64,000 bases of DNA from Variovorax sp. OV329 (GCF_900114785.1 NZ_FOUG01000002.1:1-64000), one strand, 5' to 3'; shown: positions 1 through 9,634, numbered from the stretch's first letter. The notes: generated from the sequence alone by a model not told the origin. A program made the numbers and translations.

Positions 1-33
1 CTGCCACTAAAAGCAGCAGGTTAGGGTTCTTAC

Positions 34-91
34 GTGGGTCAGATTTAGATGGAAATCGCCGGGGTTAGTGGGTCACTTCTAGATGGAAATC
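34..91. repeat. Pair of 24-bp direct repeats, IS-end-like
   Basis: Two 24-bp copies lie at 34-57 and 68-91, each of the form GTGGGTCA-N4-TAGATGGAAATC, 34 bp apart start to start; they differ at only three bases inside the N4. Repeated subterminal boxes of this look are familiar from the ends of IS21-family elements (general knowledge, from memory). No transposase gene is in the window, so this may be the end of an element lying to the left or a remnant. Confidence 0.45.
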
Positions 92-164
92 AACAGTCCT
101 AGCCTTTGCTGGACCCCGCTGCCGTCGACATCAGTTCGATACGAAAACACGCCCCAGACAAGCC

Positions 165-420
165 TCATGATGATGGCCCGACGGGCGCTGCATCTTCGTC
201 CTCGCCCGGCGCGCGCGGACCGATGCGCTCATCATCCACCTGTTTCATGAGCGCGACGACGCCCGCATCGAAGGCATCGATGCCACAGGTCATAGGACTC
301 CTGGCTGGCCTGTACCTCAGTCCAAACGGTTGCGTCTTCAGTGGACTCGTGCAGGATCCAGTGGAAGCGCCCGGGCTCGGGTTCTTCGACGAAGACGCTG
401 ATGCGGCGCAGGTGGCTCAT
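165..420 (-). pseudogene. Small conserved hypothetical gene broken by a frameshift
   Basis: From the ATG at 420 the minus strand encodes MSHLRRISVFVEEPEPG... up to about residue 47 (ESYDLW). The same frame then runs into nonsense-like residues, but a one-base shift near position 282 restores a sensible continuation (IDAFDAGVVALMKQVDDERI...) ending at the TGA at 165-167. The joined product would be about 84 residues, acidic, without a signal peptide or membrane segment. It resembles small uncharacterised proteins of Comamonadaceae; no function is known to me. The simplest reading is a single-base insertion in a once intact gene; a sequencing error would look the same. No clear Shine-Dalgarno precedes the ATG. 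Confidence 0.5.
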
Positions 421-786
421 GCCGCATGGTAGCCCAGGGGGCGAACACACGCAGGCCTGATGCAGGGTCCCATAGCCACCTACCGCCGCATCTGCAGGGA
501 CCGGCCGCGGCACTGGAAACAAGCTCTCAGTCGTCACCGAGCCCGGCAGTTGGAAGAAACATTTGCCGCTACTGCGAGCGAACTGCAGACACAACCTCTC
601 AAGCCTCGTCCGGTTCAATCAGCCGGAAAACGCGGCAATCCATTCCCCCGCCAACCGGTTGCCCGGATAAAGCCTGTCTACGAACTTAATGAGTTGTCTA
701 CGAATTTGTTAGCTCAGAACAGTCAAAGCGTCTTGTTACCTCGCCTCGGGATAACCCGCACAGCAATTCCCGCAGTCTTGCCTACA
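421..786. other. Gene-free stretch upstream of dctA
   Basis: I see no convincing gene here on either strand. Open frames exist but their translations have no recognisable domain and mixed composition. The stretch lies between the start of the broken small gene and the palindromes upstream of dctA, so it probably carries the dctA promoter and degraded sequence. Confidence 0.4.
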
Positions 787-823
787 TTGCTTGTACGCAA
801 GCAAATGGACAACTTGCATGCAA
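787..823. promoter_or_regulatory. Two palindromes upstream of dctA, candidate operators
   Basis: TTGCTTG-TACG-CAAGCAA (787-804) is a perfect 7-bp inverted repeat with a 4-base centre. TTGCATGCAA (814-823) is a second perfect palindrome ten bases further on. Both sit within 60 bp of the dctA start. The GntR/FCD regulator encoded just downstream of dctA is the natural candidate to bind them; that pairing is inference. Confidence 0.45.
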
Positions 824-844
824 CCCAAACCCGGGAGACAACTC

Positions 845-2200
845 ATGTTCCGCTTTGCCAAATCCCTCTTCGGACAGGTCGTCATCGCGCTCGCGCTGGG
901 CGTGCTGGCCGGCCTGCTCATGCCCGACCTGGCGGTCAAGCTCAAGCCGCTGGGCGATGGCTTCATCAAGCTCATCAAGATGATCATCCCGGTGCTGGTG
1001 TTCTGCGTGGTGGTGCATGGCATCGCCGGCGCGGGGGACCTGCGGCGCGTGGGCCGGGTGGGCGTGAAGGCCTTGATCTATTTCGAGGTGCTCACCACCG
1101 TCGCCCTCTCCCTGGGCCTGCTGGCTGCCTTCGTGTTCAAGCCCGGCGTGGGCATGAACGTGGACCCGAGCCTGCTCGACGCATCGGCCATGAGCGCCTA
1201 CACGTCCAACGCCGACAAGCTCACCAGCGGCGGCACGGTCGAATTCCTGATGAAGCTCATCCCCACCACGGTGGTGAACGCCTTCGCCACCGGCGACGTG
1301 CTGCAGGTGCTGCTGTTCGCGGTGCTCTTCGGCTGCGCCCTCGCCCTGCTGGGCGACAAGGGCCGCCCGGTGGCGCTCGTGGTGGACGCGCTCTCGCTGG
1401 TGCTGTTCAAGATCATGGGCATCATCATCAAGCTGGCGCCGCTGGGCGTTCTGGGCGCCATCGCCTTCACCGTGGGCAAGTACGGCATCGGCTCGCTCAA
1501 GCAGCTGGGCATGCTGGTGGTGCTGTTCTACGCCTCGGTGTTCGTTTTCGTGGTGGTGGTACTGGGTCTGGTGATGCGCGTGTCGGGCTTCAGCCTCTTC
1601 AAGCTGCTGCGCTACCTGCGCGAGGAACTGGCCATCGTGTTCGCCACCACCTCGTCCGACAGCGTGCTGCCGCAGATCATGGCCAAGCTGCGCTTCATGG
1701 GCATCCGCGACTCGACCGTGGGCCTGGTCATTCCCACCGGCTACTCCTTCAACCTGGACGCCTTCTCCATCTACATCACGCTGGCCGCTGTGTTCATCGC
1801 CCAGGCCACCAACACGCCCATCGGCATGGGCGACCTGCTGGCCATCCTGGCGATCTCGCTGGTCACCTCCAAGGGCGCACACGGCGTGCCGGGCTCGGCC
1901 ATCGTGGTGCTGGCGGCGACGCTGCATGCGATTCCGGCCATTCCGGCCATCGGCCTGGTGCTGGTGCTGTCGGTGGACTGGTTCATGGGCATCGCCCGCG
2001 CGCTGGGCAACCTGATCGGCAACTGCGTCGCCACCGTGGCCATCGCCGCCTGGGAAGGCGACATCGACAGGGTCCGCGCCCATGCCGTGCTCAACGGCAC
2101 CCACTCGCCGGAGGACGCCGACCTGGCCGAGCCCGATTCCGCCGTCGGCGTGGTGCATGCCGCCGCGGTCGCGGCCGCCACCGCCCACGCAGTGCGCTGA
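845..2200 (+). CDS. dctA: C4-dicarboxylate/proton symporter DctA
   Basis: A 451-residue inner-membrane carrier of the dicarboxylate/amino-acid:cation symporter (DAACS) family, importing succinate, fumarate and malate with protons. The sequence shows alternating hydrophobic helices throughout, the serine-rich re-entrant loop (TTSSDSVLPQIM, about residue 270), the GYSFNLDAFSIY substrate-site motif and SKGAHGVPGSAIVVLAATL. The usual family text in the latter places is SSESALP, GYSFNLDG and SKGAAGVTGS, so several positions are variant and the exact substrate could differ. The start at 845 gives the typical MFRFAKSLFGQV N terminus and has GGGAGA eight bases upstream; an earlier in-frame ATG at 791 would add 18 unlikely residues. 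The GntR gene follows 14 bp later. Confidence 0.9.
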   Translation: MFRFAKSLFGQVVIALALGVLAGLLMPDLAVKLKPLGDGFIKLIKMIIPVLVFCVVVHGIAGAGDLRRVGRVGVKALIYFEVLTTVALSLGLLAAFVFKPGVGMNVDPSLLDASAMSAYTSNADKLTSGGTVEFLMKLIPTTVVNAFATGDVLQVLLFAVLFGCALALLGDKGRPVALVVDALSLVLFKIMGIIIKLAPLGVLGAIAFTVGKYGIGSLKQLGMLVVLFYASVFVFVVVVLGLVMRVSGFSLFKLLRYLREELAIVFATTSSDSVLPQIMAKLRFMGIRDSTVGLVIPTGYSFNLDAFSIYITLAAVFIAQATNTPIGMGDLLAILAISLVTSKGAHGVPGSAIVVLAATLHAIPAIPAIGLVLVLSVDWFMGIARALGNLIGNCVATVAIAAWEGDIDRVRAHAVLNGTHSPEDADLAEPDSAVGVVHAAAVAAATAHAVR

Positions 2201-2214
2201 GATACGCTCGCGCC

Positions 2215-2958
2215 ATGGCCGCCAGTTCTTCTCCTTCGCCGTCGTCTTCTTCCTCGGAGGCCGTCAGCCCGACCACCATCGCCGAGCGCGTGGTCGAGGC
2301 CATCCTCGCCCAGAAGCTCGCGCCCGGCGAGCGGCTGGGCGAACAGCAGCTGGCCGAGAACTTCGGCGTGAGCCGCACCATGGTGCGCGAGGCGCTGATG
2401 CAGTTGCAGGCCCGCGGATTCGTGGCGGTGCAGTCGCGCCGCGGCTGGTTCGTGGTGGAGCCTTCGGTAGATGAAGCGCGCGATGCCTTCTCGGCCCGCC
2501 GCATCGTGGAGGCCGGCATCCTGGCCGAAGCCGGCCGGCCGCTGTCGAAGGTGATCCGCAAGCTGCGCGAGCACATCGCCGACGAGAAGCGCGCCATTGC
2601 CGGCGCCGACGCCGCCACCCGTGCCTTCCTGCTGGCCGACTTCCATGTCTGCCTGGCCGACCAGATGGGCCATCGCCTGCTGGTGGACGTGCTGCGCGAC
2701 CTGACGGCCCGCACCACCCTGGCCGCCACGCTGTATCAATCCACGCACGAGGCCAGCGTGTCCTGCGCGGAGCATGCGGCCATCGTGGCCGCGCTCGAGG
2801 CGGGCGACACGAAGAAAGCGCGCGAGCTGATGCTGGCGCACATCGGCAACGTGGAGCAGGCGCTGGAAGTGGAAGTGCCCGAGCGGCCCGGCAACGACGA
2901 GCGCCTGCGCGCCACGCTTGCGCCCATCGCACTGCCCTCGCGCCAGGCCGAGCGCTGA
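2215..2958 (+). CDS. GntR-family transcriptional regulator, FCD type
   Basis: A 247-residue cytoplasmic DNA-binding protein. A serine-rich N-terminal tail (residues 1-17) precedes a winged helix (about 18-80: TTIAERVVEAILAQKLAPGE, LAENFGVSRTMVREALMQL) and an all-helical FCD ligand domain. The FCD metal-site pattern is present: D-x-x-x in LADFHVCLAD, His in CAEHAAIVAAL and His in MLAHIGNVEQ. FCD regulators usually sense organic acids and repress nearby uptake or catabolic genes. It follows dctA by 14 bp on the same strand, so it probably belongs to the same transcript and controls dicarboxylate uptake (inference). A T-run directly after the stop (2961-2968) may help terminate. Confidence 0.88.
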   Translation: MAASSSPSPSSSSSEAVSPTTIAERVVEAILAQKLAPGERLGEQQLAENFGVSRTMVREALMQLQARGFVAVQSRRGWFVVEPSVDEARDAFSARRIVEAGILAEAGRPLSKVIRKLREHIADEKRAIAGADAATRAFLLADFHVCLADQMGHRLLVDVLRDLTARTTLAATLYQSTHEASVSCAEHAAIVAALEAGDTKKARELMLAHIGNVEQALEVEVPERPGNDERLRATLAPIALPSRQAER

Positions 2959-3036
2959 GCTTTTTTTTGCGCCGGCGAACGCGGGCTGTCCGCTGACGCG
3001 ACGCCAGCGCCCGGCTCGGCTACATTCGGCCCACTT

Positions 3037-4104
3037 ATGCGTACATCCCAACTCGAGCGCGGCGCCTTCCTGCTGCTGCTGGCCGCGGTCACCGTGGCTT
3101 TCTGCTGGGTGCTTCTGCCCTTCGTCGGTGCGGTCATGTGGAGCGTCGCACTGGCCATCCTGTTCACCCCGATCTACCGGCGCATGGTGCGCCGGTTCAA
3201 TGGCCGGCACAACCTGGCGGCCCTGATCACGCTGGCGATGGCGCTGGTGATCGTGATCCTTCCGCTCATCGCCATCTCGATGTCACTGGTCGGCGAGGCG
3301 ACCAACATCTCGCAGCGCATGCGCTCGGGCGACGTGAGCTTCACGCGCTACCTGCAACAGATGCTCAACGCGATACCGCGCTGGGCGATGGACCTGCTCA
3401 ACCGCGTGGGCCTGGGCGACATCGAAGCGATGCTGGCCAAGATCGCGCAGGGTGCCTCGGCCGCCAGCCAGCAGATCGCGACCCGCGCGCTGGCCATCGG
3501 CCAGAACACCTTCGAGTTTCTGGTGAGCTTCGCGCTGATGCTCTACATGCTCTTCTTCTTGCTGCGCGACGGCGGGCAGCTGTCGGGCACGATCCGCAAC
3601 GCCCTGCCGCTGGCCAAGCCGCACACCAATTTCCTGTTGAACAAGTTCACGACGGTGATCCGCGCGACGGTCAAGGGCAACATCGTGGTGGCGGTGGTTC
3701 AGGGCCTGATCGGCGGCCTGACGTTCTGGGCGCTGGACGTGCAGGGCGCGCTGCTGTGGGGCGTGGTGATGACGATACTGTCGCTGCTGCCGGCAGTGGG
3801 CGCGGCGCTCATCTGGGGTCCGGTGGCGGTCTATTTCATCGCCACGGGCAGCACCTGGCAAGGCGTGACGCTGACGCTGATCGGCGTGTTCGTCATCGGG
3901 CTGGTCGACAACGTGCTGCGCCCCTTGCTGGTGGGCAAGGACACGCAGATGCCCGACTACATCGTGCTGATGTCGACGGTGGGGGGCCTGGCGCTGTTCG
4001 GCATCAACGGCTTCGTGATCGGGCCGGTGATCGCGGCGATGTTCATGGCGGCGTGGCACGTGTTTGCGACTGCGGATCAGGATCCGGACGAGCCGGCTGC
4101 TTGA
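3037..4104 (+). CDS. AI-2E family (PerM-like) membrane permease
   Basis: A 355-residue polytopic inner-membrane protein. It opens with two hydrophobic helices (LLLLAAVTVAFCWVLLPFVG and VALAILFTPIYRRM), a third at about residues 62-84, then an amphipathic segment with coiled-coil character (about 85-150). The C-terminal half holds the helices and conserved motifs of the family (LLPAVGAALIWGPVAVY, GLVDNVLRPLLVGKDTQMPDYIVLMSTVGGLALFG). Members export varied solutes (for example AI-2 or act as Na+/H+ antiporters), so the substrate cannot be assigned. It lies 78 bp after the GntR gene. It ends at the start of a repeat-rich gene-free block. Confidence 0.85.
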   Translation: MRTSQLERGAFLLLLAAVTVAFCWVLLPFVGAVMWSVALAILFTPIYRRMVRRFNGRHNLAALITLAMALVIVILPLIAISMSLVGEATNISQRMRSGDVSFTRYLQQMLNAIPRWAMDLLNRVGLGDIEAMLAKIAQGASAASQQIATRALAIGQNTFEFLVSFALMLYMLFFLLRDGGQLSGTIRNALPLAKPHTNFLLNKFTTVIRATVKGNIVVAVVQGLIGGLTFWALDVQGALLWGVVMTILSLLPAVGAALIWGPVAVYFIATGSTWQGVTLTLIGVFVIGLVDNVLRPLLVGKDTQMPDYIVLMSTVGGLALFGINGFVIGPVIAAMFMAAWHVFATADQDPDEPAA

Positions 4105-4142
4105 AGTCGCTTCGTTCGCTGGTTCAGGAGTTCAGCAGTTCA

Positions 4143-4190
4143 TCGGTTCTTCGGTTCTTCGGTTCTTCGGTTCTTCGGTTCTTCGGTCCA
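4143..4190. repeat. 8-bp tandem repeat, unit TCGGTTCT
   Basis: Five exact copies of TCGGTTCT occupy 4143-4182, followed by a degraded sixth (TCGGTCCA, 4183-4190). Looser GTTCA/GTTCG copies precede it from about 4120. A unit repeated this exactly is prone to slippage, so copy number is likely to vary between strains. Confidence 0.85.
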
Positions 4191-4342
4191 ACGATTAGAA
4201 GGTTCAGCGGTGCAGCGGGTCGGGGCGCACGGGGCGCGGCAGGCGGTGTGACGATTTCAAAAACGGCCGAACGACCCAACGGGGTTTGTCGGCACGATCC
4301 GTGGTGCACAACGGTTGGATCACCACCGCCGTGTCCAGGTCT

Positions 4343-4583
4343 AAGGCCTGTGTGCCGCTGTGTGCGCAGCATGCGTCTCGGGCGCCGAGCAGCGCAGCGA
4401 GGCCGGCCCGTTCTTGTGTGCCGAAGGACACACAAGAACTTCAACATCTGACTTGCGGCGGGTGTCTGAGCGACGGAGTCGCGAGTTCCGCCGCGGGCCG
4501 GTCTCGCGAGCGGCGCAGGGGAGCCGGCGCGAAGCGCCGGCCGCCCGAGTCGCATGCTGCGCACACAGCGGCACACAGGCCTT
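4343..4583. repeat. Long inverted repeat (42-bp arms) enclosing two hairpins
   Basis: The 42-bp arm 4343-4384 is repeated in inverted orientation at 4542-4583 with one mismatch (position 4376). Inside lie a perfect 11-bp hairpin (GTTCTTGTGTG at 4410-4420 and CACACAAGAAC at 4429-4439, 8-base loop) and an 8-bp GCCGGCGC/GCGCCGGC hairpin with a GAA loop (4523-4541). No transposase is encoded between the arms. The structure resembles a dispersed non-autonomous repeat, possibly a MITE-like or REP-like element (inference). Confidence 0.7.
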
Positions 4584-4592
4584 TGACCCGCC

Positions 4593-4624
4593 ACGAACAA
4601 ACGAACAAACGAACAAACGAACGA
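4593..4624. repeat. 8-bp tandem repeat, unit ACGAACAA
   Basis: Three exact ACGAACAA copies (4593-4616) and a fourth with one change (4617-4624). It begins ten bases after the right arm of the long inverted repeat, mirroring the tandem array on the left side. Confidence 0.8.
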
Positions 4625-4634
4625 GACAAGGAGA

Positions 4635-4973
4635 TCAACTGCAACGCGCCCCCACCATCTTCCCCTCCCCATCCACTTCAAGGATGAGCCGCAAAGGATC
4701 CGCGGGCGCAGGCATGGCCGCACCGGATTTCACCGTCACAGCCGACCGCGCCCCCGTGCGATTGCGTGCCTCCTCCAGCACCTCCGGCGTCACCTTCTGT
4801 CCCAGCGCGAAGCGCGAATCGTTGGCCGTGCACCTGTGGACCAGCTCGGCGAACTGCGGCGGGGGCGGAACATCGGGGCCCAGCGGCCTGGGCGCGTCGG
4901 GCGACACGCAGGCAGACAGCAGCAACGCCAATGAAAAAACAGCAGCGAAAGCAGGTCGGTGGCAGCAGCGCAT
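4635..4973 (-). CDS. Lipoprotein of the peptidase inhibitor I78 family
   Basis: A 112-residue predicted lipoprotein. The N terminus has a hydrophobic signal and lipobox ending LLLSAC with the lipidated Cys at residue 22. The mature part matches the I78 inhibitor pattern: a Cys, then GQKVTPEVLEEARNRTGAR, then a strand ending DPLRLILEVDGEGKMVGARC. I78 proteins are small inhibitors of serine peptidases; the core consensus Arg-Pro-Gly segment is replaced here by VKSGAAMPA, so inhibitory activity is uncertain. AAGGAAA lies seven bases upstream of the ATG. It sits downstream of, and on the same strand as, the LysR gene, 26 bp away. Confidence 0.72.
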   Translation of the reverse strand: MRCCHRPAFAAVFSLALLLSACVSPDAPRPLGPDVPPPPQFAELVHRCTANDSRFALGQKVTPEVLEEARNRTGARSAVTVKSGAAMPAPADPLRLILEVDGEGKMVGARCS

Positions 4974-4999
4974 GGATTTCCTTCTTGAATGAAGGAAGA

Positions 5000-5902
5000 C
5001 TAACGCGCCCACCACGGTCCGTCGAACCGCCCTTGCAGGAAAGCCACAAAGCTTGACACCTTGCCTGGAACCAGCTTGGGCGACGGGAACACGGCATGGA
5101 TCTCCTGCTCGGCCAGCCGGTGGTCGGCCAGCACCTCCACCAGCTTGCCTGCCTTGATCGATTCTTCCGCCACATAGCGCGGCATCAAGGCGATGCCCAG
5201 CGCCTCGCGCGTGGCCGCCAGCACCGCGGACAAATTGTTGGAGCGCATCCGCCCGGTCACCGGCACCGTCACCGCCTCGCCCCGGGGCGTGTGCATCTGC
5301 CACACGTCGTCGCCCACCACGCTGCTGTAGATGAGCGCCACGTGCGCGCTCAGGTCCTGCGCCCTCTTGGGCGTGCCGCGCTCCTTCAGATAGGACGGCG
5401 CCGCCGCCATCACCCAGGGGTTCATGCCCAGGAAGCGCGCACCCAGCGAGGAATCGGCCAGCTTGCCCATGCGCACCGCCACGTCGATGCCCTGCGCCAC
5501 CAGGTCGACGTAGCGGTCCTCGAAGCTCAGGTCCACCTGCACCTGCGGATGCCGGGCCATGTATTCCAGCGCCGCCGGAACCACGACCCGGCGGCCGAAG
5601 GCCACCGAGGTGCCGATGCGCAGCAGCCCCTGGGCCTGCGTCTGCTGCAGGCGCACGATGCTGTCGGCGTCCTGAGCGTCGCGCACGATGCCCTTGCACT
5701 TCTCGTAGTACAGCGCGCCCACCTCGGTCAGGCTGACGCCGCGCGTGTTGCGGTTGAGCAGACGCGCCTTCAGCCGCGTCTCGGTGGCGGCGACCTGCTT
5801 GGTCACCGTGGGCTGGGTGGTGTTGAACTCTCGGGCGGCCTTCGAGAAGCTGCCGGTTTCCACCACGCGCACGAACATTTCCATGGCCAGGAGTCGATCC
5901 AT
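5000..5902 (-). CDS. LysR-family transcriptional regulator
   Basis: A 300-residue LysR-type activator. The N-terminal winged helix covers about residues 1-60 (MEMFVRVVETGSFSKAAREF, QPTVTKQVAATETRLKARLL), followed by the linker helix and a periplasmic-binding-fold effector domain (about 90-295, with RIGTSVAFGRRVVVPAA). It is transcribed away from gcl with a 128-bp gap that holds a perfect T-N11-A palindrome. By position it should control the gcl-hyi-glxR operon (inference); the effector might be glyoxylate or a purine/glycolate breakdown product, but nothing in the sequence shows which. Confidence 0.9.
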   Translation of the reverse strand: MDRLLAMEMFVRVVETGSFSKAAREFNTTQPTVTKQVAATETRLKARLLNRNTRGVSLTEVGALYYEKCKGIVRDAQDADSIVRLQQTQAQGLLRIGTSVAFGRRVVVPAALEYMARHPQVQVDLSFEDRYVDLVAQGIDVAVRMGKLADSSLGARFLGMNPWVMAAAPSYLKERGTPKRAQDLSAHVALIYSSVVGDDVWQMHTPRGEAVTVPVTGRMRSNNLSAVLAATREALGIALMPRYVAEESIKAGKLVEVLADHRLAEQEIHAVFPSPKLVPGKVSSFVAFLQGRFDGPWWAR

Positions 5903-5923
5903 GCCCCGATGCTAGAGGCATTC

Positions 5924-5938
5924 ATTCCGATTTGGAAT
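5924..5938. promoter_or_regulatory. LysR-type operator between LysR gene and gcl
   Basis: ATTCC-GATTT-GGAAT is a perfect 5-bp inverted repeat that contains the T-N11-A signature of LysR boxes. It lies 22 bp before the divergent LysR start and 93 bp before gcl, the usual place for an autoregulated activation site. Confidence 0.7.
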
Positions 5939-6030
5939 AGGTTTTATGGCGCCCTGCCGTCTTCTGCCAACAGGCGCCGCTGCCTAAAGTCCAAAGCCTC
6001 AGACCTACAGGCACCCAAGGAGACTAAAAA

Positions 6031-7824
<1,794 letters not shown>

Positions 7825-7863
7825 AGCTTCACCGAAATCGATTCAGAAAAGAAGGAACGACGC

Positions 7864-8649
7864 ATGCCCAAGTTCGCTGCCAACCTCACCATGCTCTTCA
7901 CCGAGCTGCCCTTCATGCAGCGCTTCGAGGCCGCCGCCAAGGCGGGCTTCGAGGCGGTGGAGTACCTCTTCCCCTACCCTTTCCCCAAGGCCGAGCTGGC
8001 CGCGGCGCTGAAGGCCAACAACCTGAAGCAGGTGCTGCACAACCTGCCCGCCGGCGATTGGGACGCCGGCGAGCGCGGCATCGGCTGCCATCCGGACCGC
8101 GTGAGCGAATTCCGCGAAGGCGTGGCGCGCGCCATCGACTACGCCGGCACGCTGGGCTGCCCGCAAGTCAACTGCCTGCTGGGCAAGGTGCCGGCCGGCG
8201 TGAGCACGCAGCAGGCGCACGAGACGGCGGTGGCCAACCTGCGCTTTGCGGCCGAGCAGCTGCGCGGCGCGAACATCCGCCTCTTGATCGAGCCGATCAA
8301 CACCTTCGACATTCCCGGCTTCTTCCTCACCCGCACCGAGCAGGCGCTGAAGATCCTGGACGAGGTGGATTCGGGCAACCTGTTCGTGCAATACGACATC
8401 TACCACGCGCAGCGCATGGAAGGCGAGCTGGCCAGCACCATCACCAAGAACCTGGCGCGCATCGGCCACATCCAGCTGGCCGACAACCCGGGCCGCGGCG
8501 AGCCGGGCACCGGCGAGATCAACTACGCCTGGCTCTTCAAGCACATCGACGCGGCCGGCTACACCGGCTGGATCGGCTGCGAGTACAAGCCGCGCGGCGC
8601 CACCACCGCCGAAGGCCTGGGCTGGCGCGAACAGCTCGCGGCACGTTGA
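7864..8649 (+). CDS. hyi: Hydroxypyruvate isomerase
   Basis: A 261-residue TIM-barrel sugar-phosphate-isomerase-like protein that interconverts tartronate semialdehyde and hydroxypyruvate. The N terminus MPKFAANLTMLFTELPFM and the segments LLIEPINTF (metal-binding Glu), QYDIYHAQRMEG (Asp and His) and HIQLADNPGRGEPGTGEI are the Hyi pattern. It follows gcl directly and precedes glxR, the classical order, with GAAGGAA before the start. Length is normal (about 258). Confidence 0.94.
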   Translation: MPKFAANLTMLFTELPFMQRFEAAAKAGFEAVEYLFPYPFPKAELAAALKANNLKQVLHNLPAGDWDAGERGIGCHPDRVSEFREGVARAIDYAGTLGCPQVNCLLGKVPAGVSTQQAHETAVANLRFAAEQLRGANIRLLIEPINTFDIPGFFLTRTEQALKILDEVDSGNLFVQYDIYHAQRMEGELASTITKNLARIGHIQLADNPGRGEPGTGEINYAWLFKHIDAAGYTGWIGCEYKPRGATTAEGLGWREQLAAR

Positions 8650-8694
8650 TCCATCCCTGAATCAAGACAACGCAAGAGAAGGAAAGACCAAGAC

Positions 8695-9609
8695 ATGAGC
8701 GAGAACACCTCCCGCAAGATCGGCTTCATCGGCCTGGGCATCATGGGCGCCCCCATGGCCAACCACCTGCTGGCCGCCGGCCACCAGCTGTTCGTGAACA
8801 CGCATGGCCCGGTGCCCGATCCCTTCGGCACGCAGGCCATGGTGTGCCCCAGCGCAGCCGATGTCGCGAAGCAGGCCGAGATCATCTTCATCATGGTGCC
8901 CGACACGCCCGACGTGGAGAAGGTGCTGTTCTCCGAGAACGGCGTGGCCGCGGGCCTGGCTTCCGGCGCCAAGGGCAAGATCGTGGTGGATATGAGCTCC
9001 ATCGACCCGATCGCCACCAAGGAATTCGCCAGGAAGATCCTGGCGCTGGGCGCGGGCTACATCGACGCGCCGGTTTCCGGGGGCGAGGTGGGCGCCAAGG
9101 CGGCCAGCCTGACCATCATGTGCGGCGGCGACGAGGGCGACTTCGGCCGCGTGCGCCCCTTGCTGGAGAAGATGGGCAAGAACATCACCCTGGTGGGCGG
9201 CAACGGCGACGGCCAGACCACCAAGGTGGCCAACCAGATCATCGTGGCGCTGAACATCGCCGCCGTGGCCGAGGCCCTGGTCTTCGCCAGCAAGGCCGGC
9301 GCAGACCCCGCCAAGGTACGCCAGGCGCTGATGGGCGGCTTCGCCTCCAGCCGCATCCTGGAAGTGCATGGCGAGCGCATGATCAAGCGCACCTTCGCGC
9401 CCGGCTTCCGCATCTCGCTGCACCAGAAGGACCTGAACCTGGCGCTTTCGGGCGCGCGCTCCCTGGGTGTTGCACTGCCGCAGACGGCCAGCGCGGCGCA
9501 GCTGATGAACGCCTGCGCGGCATTGGGCTACGGCCAGGAAGACCACAGTGCGCTGGTGCGCGCACTGGAGGCCTTGGCCCAGCATCCGGTGGCGCCAGAC
9601 GCATCCTGA
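8695..9609 (+). CDS. glxR: Tartronate semialdehyde reductase (2-hydroxy-3-oxopropionate reductase)
   Basis: A 304-residue beta-hydroxyacid dehydrogenase that reduces tartronate semialdehyde to D-glycerate with NAD(P)H. It shows the Rossmann start IGFIGLGIMGAPMANHLL, the substrate motif YIDAPVSGGEVGAKAA and the catalytic lysine in TTKVANQIIVALN. It ends the gcl operon and is followed by a strong terminator, so the three genes form one unit turning glyoxylate into glycerate. No glycerate kinase is in this window. The garR paralogue is the main alternative name; context favours glxR. Confidence 0.93.
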   Translation: MSENTSRKIGFIGLGIMGAPMANHLLAAGHQLFVNTHGPVPDPFGTQAMVCPSAADVAKQAEIIFIMVPDTPDVEKVLFSENGVAAGLASGAKGKIVVDMSSIDPIATKEFARKILALGAGYIDAPVSGGEVGAKAASLTIMCGGDEGDFGRVRPLLEKMGKNITLVGGNGDGQTTKVANQIIVALNIAAVAEALVFASKAGADPAKVRQALMGGFASSRILEVHGERMIKRTFAPGFRISLHQKDLNLALSGARSLGVALPQTASAAQLMNACAALGYGQEDHSALVRALEALAQHPVAPDAS

Positions 9610-9634
9610 TTCAACCTGCGTCAACCCCACCTGC

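Larger units (their letters stand above)
4105..4634. other. Repeat-rich gene-free block
   Basis: About 530 bp without a credible gene. It holds, in order, a degenerate then exact TCGGTTCT tandem array, a long imperfect palindrome with two smaller hairpins inside, and an ACGAACAA tandem array. Translations in all frames are low-complexity and palindrome-driven. Separate entries describe the repeats. Confidence 0.7.

Noticed and set aside
791..844. Earlier ATG for dctA
   Set aside because: It would add 18 residues across both palindromes, and the ATG at 845 has a Shine-Dalgarno and the family N terminus.
460..2214. Very long plus-strand reading frame running from the left gene-free stretch through dctA in another frame into the GntR gene
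   Set aside because: Only its last part (from 2215) is the GntR protein; the earlier part is an Arg/Gly/His-rich shadow of dctA with no domain.
2959..2968. T-run after the GntR gene as intrinsic terminator
   Set aside because: Eight T are present but no convincing stable stem precedes them.
4286..4992. Several overlapping frames in the repeat block
   Set aside because: Translations are driven by the inverted and tandem repeats and show no domain; the real gene starts on the minus strand at 4973.
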